A stretch of 64,000 nucleotides of DNA from positions 16,170,062-16,234,061 of the forward strand of contig OU612074.1 in assembly GCA_914767715.1 (NCBI GenBank). Reading direction: 5' to 3'. Positions 26,301 through 40,400 of this stretch are shown piece after piece. Under the pieces are notes generated by a model. The model did no database searches and was not told the DNA's origin. It saw nothing but the letters and a program-made list of their open reading frames with translations. The position numbers were made by a program, and so were the translations under genes. The DNA comes from Membranipora membranacea. Lineage: Eukaryota; Bryozoa; Gymnolaemata; Cheilostomatida; Membraniporidae. Numbering within the stretch: position 1 is the first letter of the stretch; the number at the start of each line of letters is the position of its first letter.

Positions 26301-28396
26301 TTTAAACTGGCTGTAAAAAACACCAAGGGTCCCCCCTTTGTTACTTTCTTAAATTTTAAAGTCGCTCTCATTTCTGTTCTATTTATCGTAGGATCTTAAT
26401 ATTCTGGAATTTGAATGAGGCCAATGAGGCCATCAACTGGTCAAAGTTTGAAAGAATTCTGATGGCTTTTTAATTTTTCACCCTGCCGTTTGGCATGTTT
26501 TTTTATGACAAAACTGGCCCTCGTTAAAGAAGTTGCTGCCGCCAAACTAAGAGCGCCAGCCCCAAACGGTTTTCAGTGCCAAAGTCAGCATGAAATTCCG
26601 CACGGTATAGAGTAGGTTAGGCGGAAATCTATTTTTTAAACTGGCTGTAAAAAACACCAAGGGTCCCCCCTTTGTTACTTTGTTAAATTTCAAAGTCGCT
26701 CTCATTTCTGTTCTATTTATCGTAGGATCTTAATATTCTGGAATTTGAATGAGGCCAATGAGGCCATCAACTGGTCAAAGTTTGAAAGAATTCCGATGGC
26801 TTTTTAATTTTTCACCCTGCCGTTTGGCATGTTTTTTTATGACAAAACTGGCCCTCGTTAAAAAAGTTGCTGCCGCCAAACTAAGAGGGCCAGCCCCAAA
26901 CGGTTTTCAGTTCCAAGGTCAGCATGAAATTCCACACGGTATAGAGTAGGTTAGGAGGAAATCTATTTTTTAAACTGGCTGTAAAAAACACCAAGGGTCC
27001 CCCCTTTGTTGCTTTTTTTAAATTTTAAAGTCGCTCTCATTTCTGTTCTATTTATCGTAGGATCTTAATATTCTGGAATTTGTATGAGGCCAATGAGGCC
27101 ATCAACTGGTCAAAGTTTGAAAAAATTCCGATGGCTTTTTATTTTTTCACCCTGCTGTTTGGCATGTTTTCTTATGACAAAACTGGCCCTCGTTAAGAAA
27201 GTTGCTGCCGCCAAACTATGAGGGCCAGCCCCAAACGGTTTTCAGTTCCAAAGTCAGCATGAAATTCAACAAGGTATAGAGTAGGCTACGAGGAAATCTA
27301 TTTTTTAAACTGGCTGTAAAAAACACCAAGGGTCCCCCCTTTGTTACTTTTTTAAATTTTAAAGTCGCTCTAATTTCTGTTCTATTTATCGTAGGATCTT
27401 AATATTCTGGAATTTGAATGAGGCCAATGAGGCCATCAACTGGTCAAAGTTTGAAAGAATTCCGATGGCTTTTTAATTTTTCACCCCGCCGTTTGGCTTG
27501 TTTTTTTATGACAAAACTGGCCCTCGTTAAAAAAGTTGCTGCCGCCAAACTAAAAGGGCCAGCCCCAAACGGTTTTCAGTTCCAAAGTCAGCATGAAATT
27601 CCACACGGTATAGAGTAGGTTAGGCGGAAATCTAATTTTTAAACTGGCTGTAAAAAACACCAAGGGTCTCCCCTTTGTTACTTTTTAAAATTTTAATGTC
27701 GCTCTCATTTCTGGTCTATTTATCGTAGGATCTTAATATTCTGGAATTTGAATGAGGCCAATGAGGCCATCAACTGGTCAAAGTTTGAAAGAATTCCGAT
27801 GGCTTTTTAATTTTTCACCCTGCCGTTTGGCATGTTTTTTTATGACAAAACTGGCCCTCGTTAAAAAAGTTGCTGCCGCCAAACTTAGAGGGCCAGCCCA
27901 AAACGGTTTTCAGTTCCAAAGTCAGCATGAAATTCAACAAGGTATAGAGTAGGTTAGGAGGTAATCTATTTTTTAAACTGGCTGTAAAAAACACCAAGGG
28001 GCCCCCCTTTGTTACTTTTTAAAATTTTAAAGTCGCTCTCATTTCTGTTCTATTTATCGTAGGATCTTAATATTCTGAAATTTGAATGAGGCCAATGAGG
28101 CCATCAACTGGTCAAAGTTTGAAAGAATTCCGATGGCTTTTTAATTTTTCACCCTGCCGTTTGGCATGTTTTTTTATGACAAAACTGGCCCTCGTTAAAC
28201 AAGTTGCTGCCGCCAAACTAAGAGGGCCAGCCCCAAACGGTTTTCAGTTCCAAGGTCAGCATGAAATTCCACACGGTATAGAGTAGGTTAGGAGGAAATC
28301 TATTTTTAAACTGGCTGTAAAAAACACCAAGGGTCCCCCCTTTGTTGCTTTTTTTAAATTTTAAAGTCGCTCTCATTTCTGTTCTATTTATCGTAG
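19375..28396 (+). repeat. 27-monomer block (about 9 kb) duplicated at 34409-43430
   Basis: Every variant monomer in this block has its counterpart exactly 15,034 bp downstream. Shared rare forms include TTAAAAACGTTGC (19844/34878), TTAATTGTTCACC, AATCTAATATTTAAA, GAAAGAAGTGCG, the double TTAAAGAAGTTGC monomers, and ACTATGAGGGCC (27215/42249). A few differences, such as TTCTGATCTATT at 21696 against TTCTGTTCTATT at 36730, indicate real, slightly aged copies. Confidence 0.8.
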
Positions 28397-30734
28397 GATC
28401 TTAATATTCTGGAATTTGTATGAGGCCAATGAGGCCATCAACTGGTCAAAGTTTGAAAAAATTCCGATGGCTTTTTAATTTTTCACCCTGCTGTTTGGCA
28501 TGTTTTCTTATGACAAAACTGGCCCTCGTTAAGAAAGTTGCTGCCGCCAAACTAAGAGGGCCAGCCCCAAACGGTTTTCAGTTCCAAAGTCAGCATGAAA
28601 CTCCACACGGTATAGAGTAGGTTAGGCGGAAATCTATTTTTTAAACTGGCTGTAAAAAACACCAAGGGTCCCCCCTTTGTTACTTTTTTAAATTTTAAAG
28701 TCGCTCTCATTTCTGTTCTATTTATTGTAGCATCTTAATATTCTGGAATTTGAATGAGGGCAATGAGGCCATCAACTGGTCAAAGTTTGAAAGAATTCCG
28801 ATGGCTTTTAAATTTTTCACACTGCCGTTTGGCATGTTTTTTTATGACAAAACTGGCCCTCGTTAAAAAAGTTGCTGCCGCCAAACTAAGAGGGCCAGCC
28901 CCAAACGGTTTTCAGTTCCTAAGTCAGCATGAAATTCCACACGGTATAGAGTAGGTTAGGTGGAACTCTATTTTTTAAACTGGCTGTAAAAAACACCAAG
29001 GGTCCCCCCTTTGTTACTTTTTTAAATTTTAAAGTCGCTCTCATTTCTTCTCTATTTATCGTAGGATCTTAATATTCTGGAATTTGAATGAGGCCTATGA
29101 GGCCATCAACTGGTCAAGGTTTGAAAGAATTCCGATGGCTTTTTAATTTTTCACCCTGCCGTTTGGCATGTTTTTTTATGACAAAACTGGCTCTCGTTAA
29201 AAAAGTTGCTGCCGCCAAACTAAGAAGGCCAGCCCCAAACGGTTTTCAGTTCCAAAGTCAGCATGAAATTCCACACGGTATAGAGTAGGTTAGGCGGAAA
29301 TCTATTTTTTAAACTGGCTGTAAAAAACACCAAGGGTCCCCCCTTTGTTACTTCTTTAAATTTTAAAGTCGCTCTCATTTCTGATCTATTTATCGTAGGA
29401 TCTTAATATTCTGGAATTTGAATGAGGCCAATGAGACCATCAACTGGTCAAAGTTTGAAAGAATTCCGATGGCTTTTTAATTTTTCACCCTGCCGTTTGG
29501 CATGTTTTTTTATGACAAAACTGGCCCTCGTTAAAAAGTTGCTGCCGCCAAACTAAGAGGGCCAGCCCCAAACGGTTTTCAGTTCCAAAGTCAGCATGAA
29601 ACTCCACACGGTATAGAGTAGGTTAGGCGGAAATCTATTTTTTAAACTGGCTGTAAACAACACCAAGGGTCCCCCCTTTGTTACTTTTTTAAATTTTAAA
29701 GTCGCTCTCATTTCTGTTCTATTTATTGTAGGATCTTAATATTCTGGAATTTGAATGAGGGCAATGAGGCCATCAACTGGTCAAAGTTTGAAAGAATTCC
29801 GATGGCTTTTTACATTTTCACACTGCCGTTTGGCATGTTTATTTATGACAAAACTGGCCCTCGTTAAAAAAGTTGCTGCCGCCAAACTAAGAGGGCCAGC
29901 CCCAAACGGTTTTCAGTTCCTAAGTCAGCATGAAATTCCACACGGTATAGAGTAGGTTAGGTGGAAATCTATTTTTTAAACTGGCTGTAAAAAACACCAA
30001 GGGTCCCCCCTTTGTTACTTTTTTAAATTTTAAAGTCGCTCTCGTTCCTGTTCTATTTATCGTAGGATCTCCATATCCTCGAATTTGAATGAGGCCAATG
30101 AGGCCATCAACTGGTCAAACTTTGAAAGAATTCCGATGGCTTTTTAATTTTTCACCCTGCCGGTTGGCATGTTTTTTTATGACAAAACTGGCCCTCGTTA
30201 AACAAGTTGCTGCCGCCAAACTAAGAGGGCCAGCCCCAAACGGTTTTCAGTTCCAAGGTCAGCATGAAATTCCACACGGTATAGAGTAGGTTAGGAGGAA
30301 ATCTATTTTTTAAACTGGCTGTAAAAAACACCAAGGGTCCCCCCTTTGTTGCATTTTTTAAATTTTAAAGTCGCTCTCATTTCTGTTCTATTTATCGTAG
30401 GATCTTAATATTCTGGAATTTGTATGAGGCCAATGAGGCCATCAACTGGTCAAAGTTTGAAAAAATTCCGATGGCTTTTTAATTTTTCACCCTGCTGTTT
30501 GGCATGTTTTCTTATGACAAAACTGGCCCTCGTTAAGAAAGTTGCTGCCGCCAAACTAAGAGGGCCAGCCCCAAACGGTTTTCAGTTCCAAGGTCAGCAT
30601 GAAATTCAACAAGGTATAGAGTAGGCTACGAGGAAATCTATTTTTTAAACTGGCTGTAAAAAACACCAAGGGTCCCCCCTTTGTTACTTTTTTAAATTTT
30701 AAAGTCGCTCTAATTTCTGTTCTATTTATCGTAG
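27395..30734 (+). repeat. 10-monomer higher-order repeat, unit 1 (3,340 bp)
   Basis: Ten monomers followed immediately by an apparently identical tandem copy at 30735-34074. Diagnostic forms shared at offset 3,340 are CACCCCGCCGTTTGGCTTG, TTTTAATGTCGC with TTCTGGTCTAT, the TTAAACAAGTTGC monomer with a shortened CTATTTTTAAACTGG, TAGCATCTTAAT and TCCATATCCTCG. I saw no clear base differences between the units, so this is either the youngest amplification or an assembly duplicate. Confidence 0.8.
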
Positions 30735-33700
30735 GATCTTAATATTCTGGAATTTGAATGAGGCCAATGAGGCCATCAACTGGTCAAAGTTTGAAAGAAT
30801 TCCGATGGCTTTTTAATTTTTCACCCCGCCGTTTGGCTTGTTTTTTTATGACAAAACTGGCCCTCGTTAAAAAAGTTGCTGCCGCCAAACTAAAAGGGCC
30901 AGCCCCAAACGGTTTTCAGTTCCAAAGTCAGCATGAAATTCCACACGGTATAGAGTAGGTTAGGCGGAAATCTAATTTTTAAACTGGCTGTAAAAAACAC
31001 CAAGGGTCTCCCCTTTGTTACTTTTTAAAATTTTAATGTCGCTCTCATTTCTGGTCTATTTATCGTAGGATCTTAATATTCTGGAATTTGAATGAGGCCA
31101 ATGAGGCCATCAACTGGTCAAAGTTTGAAAGAATTCCGATGGCTTTTTAATTTTTCACCCTGCCGTTTGGCATGTTTTTTTATGACAAAACTGGCCCTCG
31201 TTAAAAAAGTTGCTGCCGCCAAACTTAGAGGGCCAGCCCAAAACGGTTTTCAGTTCCAAAGTCAGCATGAAATTCAACAAGGTATAGAGTAGGTTAGGAG
31301 GTAATCTATTTTTTAAACTGGCTGTAAAAAACACCAAGGGGCCCCCCTTTGTTACTTTTTAAAATTTTAAAGTCGCTCTCATTTCTGTTCTATTTATCGT
31401 AGGATCTTAATATTCTGAAATTTGAATGAGGCCAATGAGGCCATCAACTGGTCAAAGTTTGAAAGAATTCCGATGGCTTTTTAATTTTTCACCCTGCCGT
31501 TTGGCATGTTTTTTTATGACAAAACTGGCCCTCGTTAAACAAGTTGCTGCCGCCAAACTAAGAGGGCCAGCCCCAAACGGTTTTCAGTTCCAAGGTCAGC
31601 ATGAAATTCCACACGGTATAGAGTAGGTTAGGAGGAAATCTATTTTTAAACTGGCTGTAAAAAACACCAAGGGTCCCCCCTTTGTTGCTTTTTTTAAATT
31701 TTAAAGTCGCTCTCATTTCTGTTCTATTTATCGTAGGATCTTAATATTCTGGAATTTGTATGAGGCCAATGAGGCCATCAACTGGTCAAAGTTTGAAAAA
31801 ATTCCGATGGCTTTTTAATTTTTCACCCTGCTGTTTGGCATGTTTTCTTATGACAAAACTGGCCCTCGTTAAGAAAGTTGCTGCCGCCAAACTAAGAGGG
31901 CCAGCCCCAAACGGTTTTCAGTTCCAAAGTCAGCATGAAACTCCACACGGTATAGAGTAGGTTAGGCGGAAATCTATTTTTTAAACTGGCTGTAAAAAAC
32001 ACCAAGGGTCCCCCCTTTGTTACTTTTTTAAATTTTAAAGTCGCTCTCATTTCTGTTCTATTTATTGTAGCATCTTAATATTCTGGAATTTGAATGAGGG
32101 CAATGAGGCCATCAACTGGTCAAAGTTTGAAAGAATTCCGATGGCTTTTAAATTTTTCACACTGCCGTTTGGCATGTTTTTTTATGACAAAACTGGCCCT
32201 CGTTAAAAAAGTTGCTGCCGCCAAACTAAGAGGGCCAGCCCCAAACGGTTTTCAGTTCCTAAGTCAGCATGAAATTCCACACGGTATAGAGTAGGTTAGG
32301 TGGAACTCTATTTTTTAAACTGGCTGTAAAAAACACCAAGGGTCCCCCCTTTGTTACTTTTTTAAATTTTAAAGTCGCTCTCATTTCTTCTCTATTTATC
32401 GTAGGATCTTAATATTCTGGAATTTGAATGAGGCCTATGAGGCCATCAACTGGTCAAGGTTTGAAAGAATTCCGATGGCTTTTTAATTTTTCACCCTGCC
32501 GTTTGGCATGTTTTTTTATGACAAAACTGGCTCTCGTTAAAAAAGTTGCTGCCGCCAAACTAAGAAGGCCAGCCCCAAACGGTTTTCAGTTCCAAAGTCA
32601 GCATGAAATTCCACACGGTATAGAGTAGGTTAGGCGGAAATCTATTTTTTAAACTGGCTGTAAAAAACACCAAGGGTCCCCCCTTTGTTACTTCTTTAAA
32701 TTTTAAAGTCGCTCTCATTTCTGATCTATTTATCGTAGGATCTTAATATTCTGGAATTTGAATGAGGCCAATGAGACCATCAACTGGTCAAAGTTTGAAA
32801 GAATTCCGATGGCTTTTTAATTTTTCACCCTGCCGTTTGGCATGTTTTTTTATGACAAAACTGGCCCTCGTTAAAAAGTTGCTGCCGCCAAACTAAGAGG
32901 GCCAGCCCCAAACGGTTTTCAGTTCCAAAGTCAGCATGAAACTCCACACGGTATAGAGTAGGTTAGGCGGAAATCTATTTTTTAAACTGGCTGTAAACAA
33001 CACCAAGGGTCCCCCCTTTGTTACTTTTTTAAATTTTAAAGTCGCTCTCATTTCTGTTCTATTTATTGTAGGATCTTAATATTCTGGAATTTGAATGAGG
33101 GCAATGAGGCCATCAACTGGTCAAAGTTTGAAAGAATTCCGATGGCTTTTTACATTTTCACACTGCCGTTTGGCATGTTTATTTATGACAAAACTGGCCC
33201 TCGTTAAAAAAGTTGCTGCCGCCAAACTAAGAGGGCCAGCCCCAAACGGTTTTCAGTTCCTAAGTCAGCATGAAATTCCACACGGTATAGAGTAGGTTAG
33301 GTGGAAATCTATTTTTTAAACTGGCTGTAAAAAACACCAAGGGTCCCCCCTTTGTTACTTTTTTAAATTTTAAAGTCGCTCTCGTTCCTGTTCTATTTAT
33401 CGTAGGATCTCCATATCCTCGAATTTGAATGAGGCCAATGAGGCCATCAACTGGTCAAACTTTGAAAGAATTCCGATGGCTTTTTAATTTTTCACCCTGC
33501 CGGTTGGCATGTTTTTTTATGACAAAACTGGCCCTCGTTAAACAAGTTGCTGCCGCCAAACTAAGAGGGCCAGCCCCAAACGGTTTTCAGTTCCAAGGTC
33601 AGCATGAAATTCCACACGGTATAGAGTAGGTTAGGAGGAAATCTATTTTTTAAACTGGCTGTAAAAAACACCAAGGGTCCCCCCTTTGTTGCATTTTTTA

Positions 33701-34074
33701 AATTTTAAAGTCGCTCTCATTTCTGTTCTATTTATCGTAGGATCTTAATATTCTGGAATTTGTATGAGGCCAATGAGGCCATCAACTGGTCAAAGTTTGA
33801 AAAAATTCCGATGGCTTTTTAATTTTTCACCCTGCTGTTTGGCATGTTTTCTTATGACAAAACTGGCCCTCGTTAAGAAAGTTGCTGCCGCCAAACTAAG
33901 AGGGCCAGCCCCAAACGGTTTTCAGTTCCAAGGTCAGCATGAAATTCAACAAGGTATAGAGTAGGCTACGAGGAAATCTATTTTTTAAACTGGCTGTAAA
34001 AAACACCAAGGGTCCCCCCTTTGTTACTTTTTTAAATTTTAAAGTCGCTCTCATTTCTGTTCTATTTATCGTAG
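30735..34074 (+). repeat. 10-monomer higher-order repeat, unit 2 (3,340 bp)
   Basis: Tandem copy of 27395-30734. The match ends where 30711 reads CTCTAATTTCTG and its partner near 34051 reads CTCATTTCTG. The following monomer instead continues the older order seen at 18707. Confidence 0.8.
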
Positions 34075-34408
34075 GATCTTAATGTTTTGGAATTTGAATG
34101 AGGCCAATGAGGCCATCAACTGGTCAAAGTTTGAAAGAATTCCGATGGCTTTTTAATTTTTCACCCTGCCGTTTGGCATGTTTTTTTATGACAAAACTGG
34201 CCCTCGTTAAAAAAGTTGCTGCCGCCAAACTTAGAGGGCCAGCCCCAAACGGTTTTCAGTTCCAAAGTCAGCATGAAATTCAACAAGGTATAGAGTAGGT
34301 TAGGAGGTAATCTATTTTTTAAACTGGCTGTAAAAAACACCAAGGGGCCCCCCTTTGTTACTTTTTTAAATTTTAAAGTCGCTCTCATTTCTGTTCTATT
34401 TATCGTAG

Positions 34409-37400
34409 GATCTTAATATTCTGGAATTTGAATGAAGGCAATGAGGCCATCAACTGGTCAAAGTTTGAAAGAATTCCGATGGCTTTTTAATTTTTCACCC
34501 TGCCGTTTGGGATCTTTTTTTATGACAAAACTGGCCCTCGTTAAAAAAGTTGCTGCCGCCAAACTAAGAGGGCCAGCCCCAAACGGTTTTCAATTCCAAG
34601 GTCAGCATGAAATTTAACACGGTATAGAGTAGGTTAGGAGGAAATCTATTTTTTAAACTGGCTGTAAAAACACCAAGGGTCCCCCCTTTGTTACTTTTTT
34701 AAATTTTAAAGTCGCTCTCATTTCTGTTCTATTTATCGTAGGATCTTAATATTCTGGAATTTGAATGAGGCCAATGAGGCCATCAACTGGTCAAAGTTAC
34801 AAAGAATTCTGATGGCTTTTCAATTTTTCACCCTGCCGTTTGGCATGTTTTTTTATGACAAAACTGGCCCTCGTTAAAAACGTTGCTGCCGCCAAACTAA
34901 GAGCGCCAGCCCCAAACGGTTTTCAGTTCCAAAGTCAGCATGAAATTCCGCCCGGTATAGAGTAGGTTAGGCGGAAATCTATTTTTTAAACTGGCTGTAA
35001 AAAACACCAAGGGTCTCCCCTTTGTTACTTTCTTAAATTTTAAAGTCGCTCTCATTTCTGTTCTAGTAATCGTAAGATCTTAATATTCTGGAATTTGAAT
35101 GAGGCCAATGAGACCATCAACTGGTCAAAGTTTGAAAGAATTCCGATATTGCTTTTTAATTTTTCACCCTGCCGTTTGGCATGTTTTTTTATGACAAAAC
35201 TAGCCCTCGTTAAAAAAGTTGCTGCCGCCAAACTAAGAGGGCCAGCCCCAAACAGTTTTCAATTCCAAAGTCAGCATGAAATTCCACACGGTATAGAGTA
35301 GGTTAGGCGGAAATCTATTTTTTAAACTGGCTGTAAAAAGCACCAAGGGTCCCCCCTTTGTTACTTTTTTAAATTTTAAAGTCGCTCTCATTTCTGTTCT
35401 ATTTATCGTAGGATCTTAATATTCTGGAATTTGAATGAGGCCAATGAGGCCATCAACTGGTCAAAGTTTGAAAGAATTCCGATGGCTTTTTAATTGTTCA
35501 CCCTGCCGTTTGGCATGTTTTTTTATGACAAAACTGGCCCTCGTTAAAAAGGTTGCTGCCGCCAAACTAAGAGAGCCAGGCCCAAACGGTTTTCAGTTCC
35601 AAAGTCAGCATGAAATTCCACACGGTATAGAGTAGGTTAGGCGGAAATCTAATATTTAAACTGGCTGTAAAAAACATCAAGGGTCCCCCCTTTGTTACTT
35701 TTTTAAATTTTAAAGTCGCTCTCATTTCTGTTCTATTTATCGTAGGATCTTAATATTCTGGAATTTGAATGAGGCCAATGAGGCCATCAACTGGTCAAAG
35801 TTTGAAAGAATTCCGATGGCTTTTTAATTTTTCACCCTGCCGTTTGGCATGTTTTTTTATGACAAAACTGGCCCTCGTTAAAAAAGTTGCTGCCGCCAAA
35901 CTAAGAGGGCCAGCCCCAAACGGTTTTCAGTTCCAAAGTCAGCATGAAATTCCACACGGTATAGAGTAGGTTAGGCGGAAATCTATTTTTTAAACTGGCT
36001 GTAAAAAGCACCAAGGGTCCCCCCTTTGTTACTTTTTTAAATTTTAAAGTCGCTCTAATTTCTGTTCTATTTATCGTAGGATCTTAATATTCTGGAATTT
36101 GAATGAGGCCAATGAGGCCATCAACTGGTCAAAGTTTGAAAGAATTCCGATGGCTTTTTAATTTTTCACCCCGCCGTTTGGCTTGTTTTTTTATGACAAA
36201 ACTGGCCCTCGTTAAAAAAGTTGCTGCCGCCAAACTAAAAGGGCCAGCCCCAAACGGTTTTCAGTTCCAAAGTCAGCATGAAATTCCACATGGTATAGAG
36301 TAGGTTAGGCGGAAATCTATTTTTTAAACTGGCTGTAAAAAACACCAAGGGTTCCCCCTTTGTTACTTTTTTAAATTTTAAAGTCGCTCTCATTTCTGTT
36401 CTATTTATCGTAGGATCTTAATATTCTGGAATTTGAATGAGGGCAATGAGGCCATCAACTGGTCAAAGTTTGAAAGAAGTGCGATGGCTTTTTAATTTTT
36501 CACCCTACCGTTTGGCATGTTTTTTTATGACAAAACTGGCCCTCGTTAAAAAAGTTGCTGCCGCCAAACTAAGAGGGCCAGCCCCAAACGGTTTTCAGTT
36601 CCAAAGTCAGCATGAAATTCAACACGGTATAGAGTAGGTTAGGCGGAAATCTAATTTTTAAACTGGCTGTAAAAAACACCAAGGGGCCCCCTTTGTTACT
36701 TTTTAAAATTTTAAAGTCGCTCTCATTTCTGTTCTATTTATCGTAGGATCTTAATATTCTGAAATTTGAATGAGGCCAATGAGGCCATCAACTGGTCAAA
36801 GTTTGAAAGAATTCCGATGGCTTTTTTATTTTTCACCCTGCCGTTTGGCATGTTTTTTTATGACAAAACTGGCCCTCGTTAAACAAGTTGCTGCCGCCAA
36901 ACTAAGAGGGCCAGCCCCAAACGGTTTTCAGTTCCAAGGTCAGCATGAAATTCCACACGGTATAGAGTAGGTTAGGAGGAAATCTATTTTTTAAACTGGC
37001 TGTAAAAAACACCAAGGGTCCCCCCTTTGTTGCTTTTTTTAAATTTTAAAGTCGCTCTCATTTCTGTTCTATTTATCGTAGGATCTTAATATTCTGGAAT
37101 TTGTATGAGGCCAATGAGGCCATCAACTGGTCAAAGTTTGAGAAAATTCCGATGGCTTTTTAATTTTTCACCCTGCTGTTTGGCATGTTTTCTTATGACA
37201 AAACTGGCCCTCGTTAAGAAAGTTGCTGCCGCCAAACTAAGAGGGCCAGCCCCAAACGGTTTTCAGTTCCAAGGTCAGCATGAAATTCAACAAGGTATAG
37301 AGTAGGCTACGAGGAAATCTATTTTTTAAACTGGCTGTAAAAAACACCAAGGGTCCCCCCTTTGTTACTTTTTTAAATTTTAAAGTCGCTCTCATTTCTG

Positions 37401-40400
37401 TTCTATTTATCGTAGGATCTTAATATTCTGGAATTTGAATGAAGGCAATGAGGCCATCAACTGGTCAAAGTTTGTAAGAATTCCGATGGCTTTTTAATTT
37501 TTCACCCTGCCGTTTGGCATCTTTTTTTATGACAAAACTGGCCCTCGTTAAAAAAGTTGCTGCCGCCAAACTAAGAGGGCCAGCCCCAAACGGTTTTCAG
37601 TTCCAAGGTCAGCATGAAATTTAACACGGTATAGAGTAGGTTAGGAGGAAATCTATTTTTTAAACTGGCTGTAAAAACACCAAGGGTCCCCCCTTTGTTA
37701 CTTTTTTAAATTTTAAAGTCGCTCTCATTTCTGTTCTATTTATCGTAGGATCTTAATATTCTGGAATTTGAATGAGGCCAATGAGGCCATCAACTGGTCA
37801 AAGTTACAAAGAATTCCGATGGCTTTTCAATTTTTCACCCTGCCGTTTGGCATGTTTTTTTATGACAAAACTGGCCCTCGTTAAAAAAGTTGCTGCCGCC
37901 AAACTAAGAGGGCCAGCCCCAAACGGTTTTCAGTTCCAAGGTCAGCATGAAATTCAACACGGTATAGAGTAGGTTAGGAGGAAATCTATTTTTTAAACTG
38001 GCTGTAAAAAACACCAAGGGTCCCCCCTTTGTTACTTTTTAAATTTTAAAGTCGCTCTCATTTCTGTTCTATTTATTGTAGGATCTTAATATTCTTGAAT
38101 TTGAATGAGGCCAATGAGGCCATCAACTGGTCAAAGTTAGAAAGAATTCCGATGGCTTTTTAATTTTTCACCCTGCCGTTTGGCATGTGTTCTTATGACA
38201 AAACTGGCCCTCGTTAAAAAATTTGCTGCCGTCAAACTAAGAGGGCCAGCCCCAAACGGTTTTCAGTTCCAAGGTCAGCATGAAATTCAACACGGTATAG
38301 AGTAGGCTAGGAGGAAATCTATTTTTTAAACTGGCTGTAAAAAACACCAAGGGTCCCCCCTTTGTTACTTTTTTAAATTTTAAAGTCGCTCTCATTTCTG
38401 TTCTATTTATCGTAGGATCTTAATATTTTGGAATTTGAATGAGGCCAATGAGGCCATCAACTGGTCAAAGTTTGAAAGAATTCCGATGGCTTTTTAATTT
38501 TTCACCCTGCCGTTTGGCATGTTTTTTTATGACAAAACTGGCCCTCGTTAAAAAAGTTGCTGCCGCCAAACTTAGAGGGCCAGCCCCAAACGGTTTTCAG
38601 TTCCAAAGTCAGCATGAAATTCAACAAGGTATAGAGTAGGTTAGGAGGTAATCTATTTTTTAAACTGGCTGTAAAAAGCACCAAGGGGCCCCCCTTTGTT
38701 ACTTTTTAAAATTTTAAAGTCGCTCTCATTTCTGTTCTATTTATCGTAGGATCTTAATATTCTGGCATTTGAATGAGGCCAATGAGGCCATCGACTGGTC
38801 AAAGTTTGAAAAAATTCCGATGGCTTTTTAATTTTTCACCCTGCTGTTTGGCATGTTTTCTTATGACAAAACTGGCCCTCGTTAAGAAAGTTGCTGCCGC
38901 CAAACTAAGAGGGCCAGCCCCAAACGGTTTTCAGTTCCAAGGTCAGCATGAAATTCAACAAGGTATAGAGTAGGCTACGAGGAAATCTATTTTTTAAACT
39001 GGCTGTAAAAAACACCAAGGGTCCCCCCTTTGTTACTTTTTTAAATTTTAAAGTCGCTCTCATTTCTGTTCTATTTATCGTAGGATCTTAATATTCTGGA
39101 ATTTGAATGAAGGCAATGAGGCCATCAACTGGTCAAAGTTTGAAAGAATTCCGATGGCTTTTTAATTTTTCACCCTGCCGTTTGGCATCTTTTTTTATGA
39201 CAAAACTGGCCCTCGTTAAAAAAGTTGCTGCCGCCAAACTAAGAGGGCCAGCCCCAAACGGTTTTCAGTTCCAAGGTCAGCATGAAATTTAACACGGTAT
39301 AGAGTAGGTTAGGAGGAAATCTATTTTTTAAACTGGCTGTAAAAACACCAAGGGTCCCCCCTTTGTTACTTTTTTAAATTCTAAAGTCGCTCTCATTTCT
39401 GTTCTATTTATCGTAGGATCTTAATATTCTGGAATTTGAATGAGGCCAATGAGGCCATCAACTGGTCAAAGTTACAAAGAATTCCGATGGCTTTTCAATT
39501 TTTCACCCTGCCGTTTGGCATGTTTTTTTATGACAAAACTGGCCCTCGTTAAAAAAGTTGCTGCCGCCAAACTAAGAGCGCCAGCCCCAAACGGTTTTCA
39601 GTTCCAAAGTCAGCATGAAATTCCGCCCGGTATAGAGTAGGTTAGGCGGAAATCTATTTTTTAAACTGGCTGTAAAAAACACCAAGGGTCCCCCCTTTGT
39701 TACTTTCTTAAATTTTAAAGTCGCTCTCATTTCTGTTCTAGTAATCGTAAGATCTAAATATTCTGGAATTTGAATGAGGCCAATGAGACCATCAACTGGT
39801 CAAAGTTTGAAAGAATTCCGATATTGCTTTTTAATTTTTCACCCTGCCGTTTGGCATGTTTTTTTATGACAAAACTGGCCCTCGTTAAAAAAGTTGCTGC
39901 CGCCAAACTAAGAGGGCCAGCCCCAAACAGTTTTCAATTCCAAAGTCAGCATGAAATTCCACACGGTATAGAGTAGGTTAGGCGGAAATCTATTCTTTAA
40001 ACTGGCTGTAAAAAGCACCAAGGGTCCCCCCTTTGTTACTTTTTTAAATTTTAAAGTCGCTCTCATTTCTGTTCTATTTATCGTAGGATCTTAATATTCT
40101 GGAATTTGAATGAGGCCAATGAGGCCATCAACTGGTCAAAGTTTGAAAGAATTCCGATGGCTTTTTAATTTTTCACCCTGCCGTTTGGCATGTTTTTTTA
40201 TGACAAAACTGGCCCTTGTTAAAAAAGTTGCTGCCGCCAAACTAAGAGGGCCAGCCCCAAACGGTTTTCAGTTCCAAAGTCAGCATGAAATTCCACACGG
40301 TATAGAGTAGGCTACGCGGAAATCTATTTTTTTAAACTGGCTGTAAAAAACACCAAGGGTCCCCCCTTTGTTACTTTTTTTAAATTTTAAAGTCGCTCTC

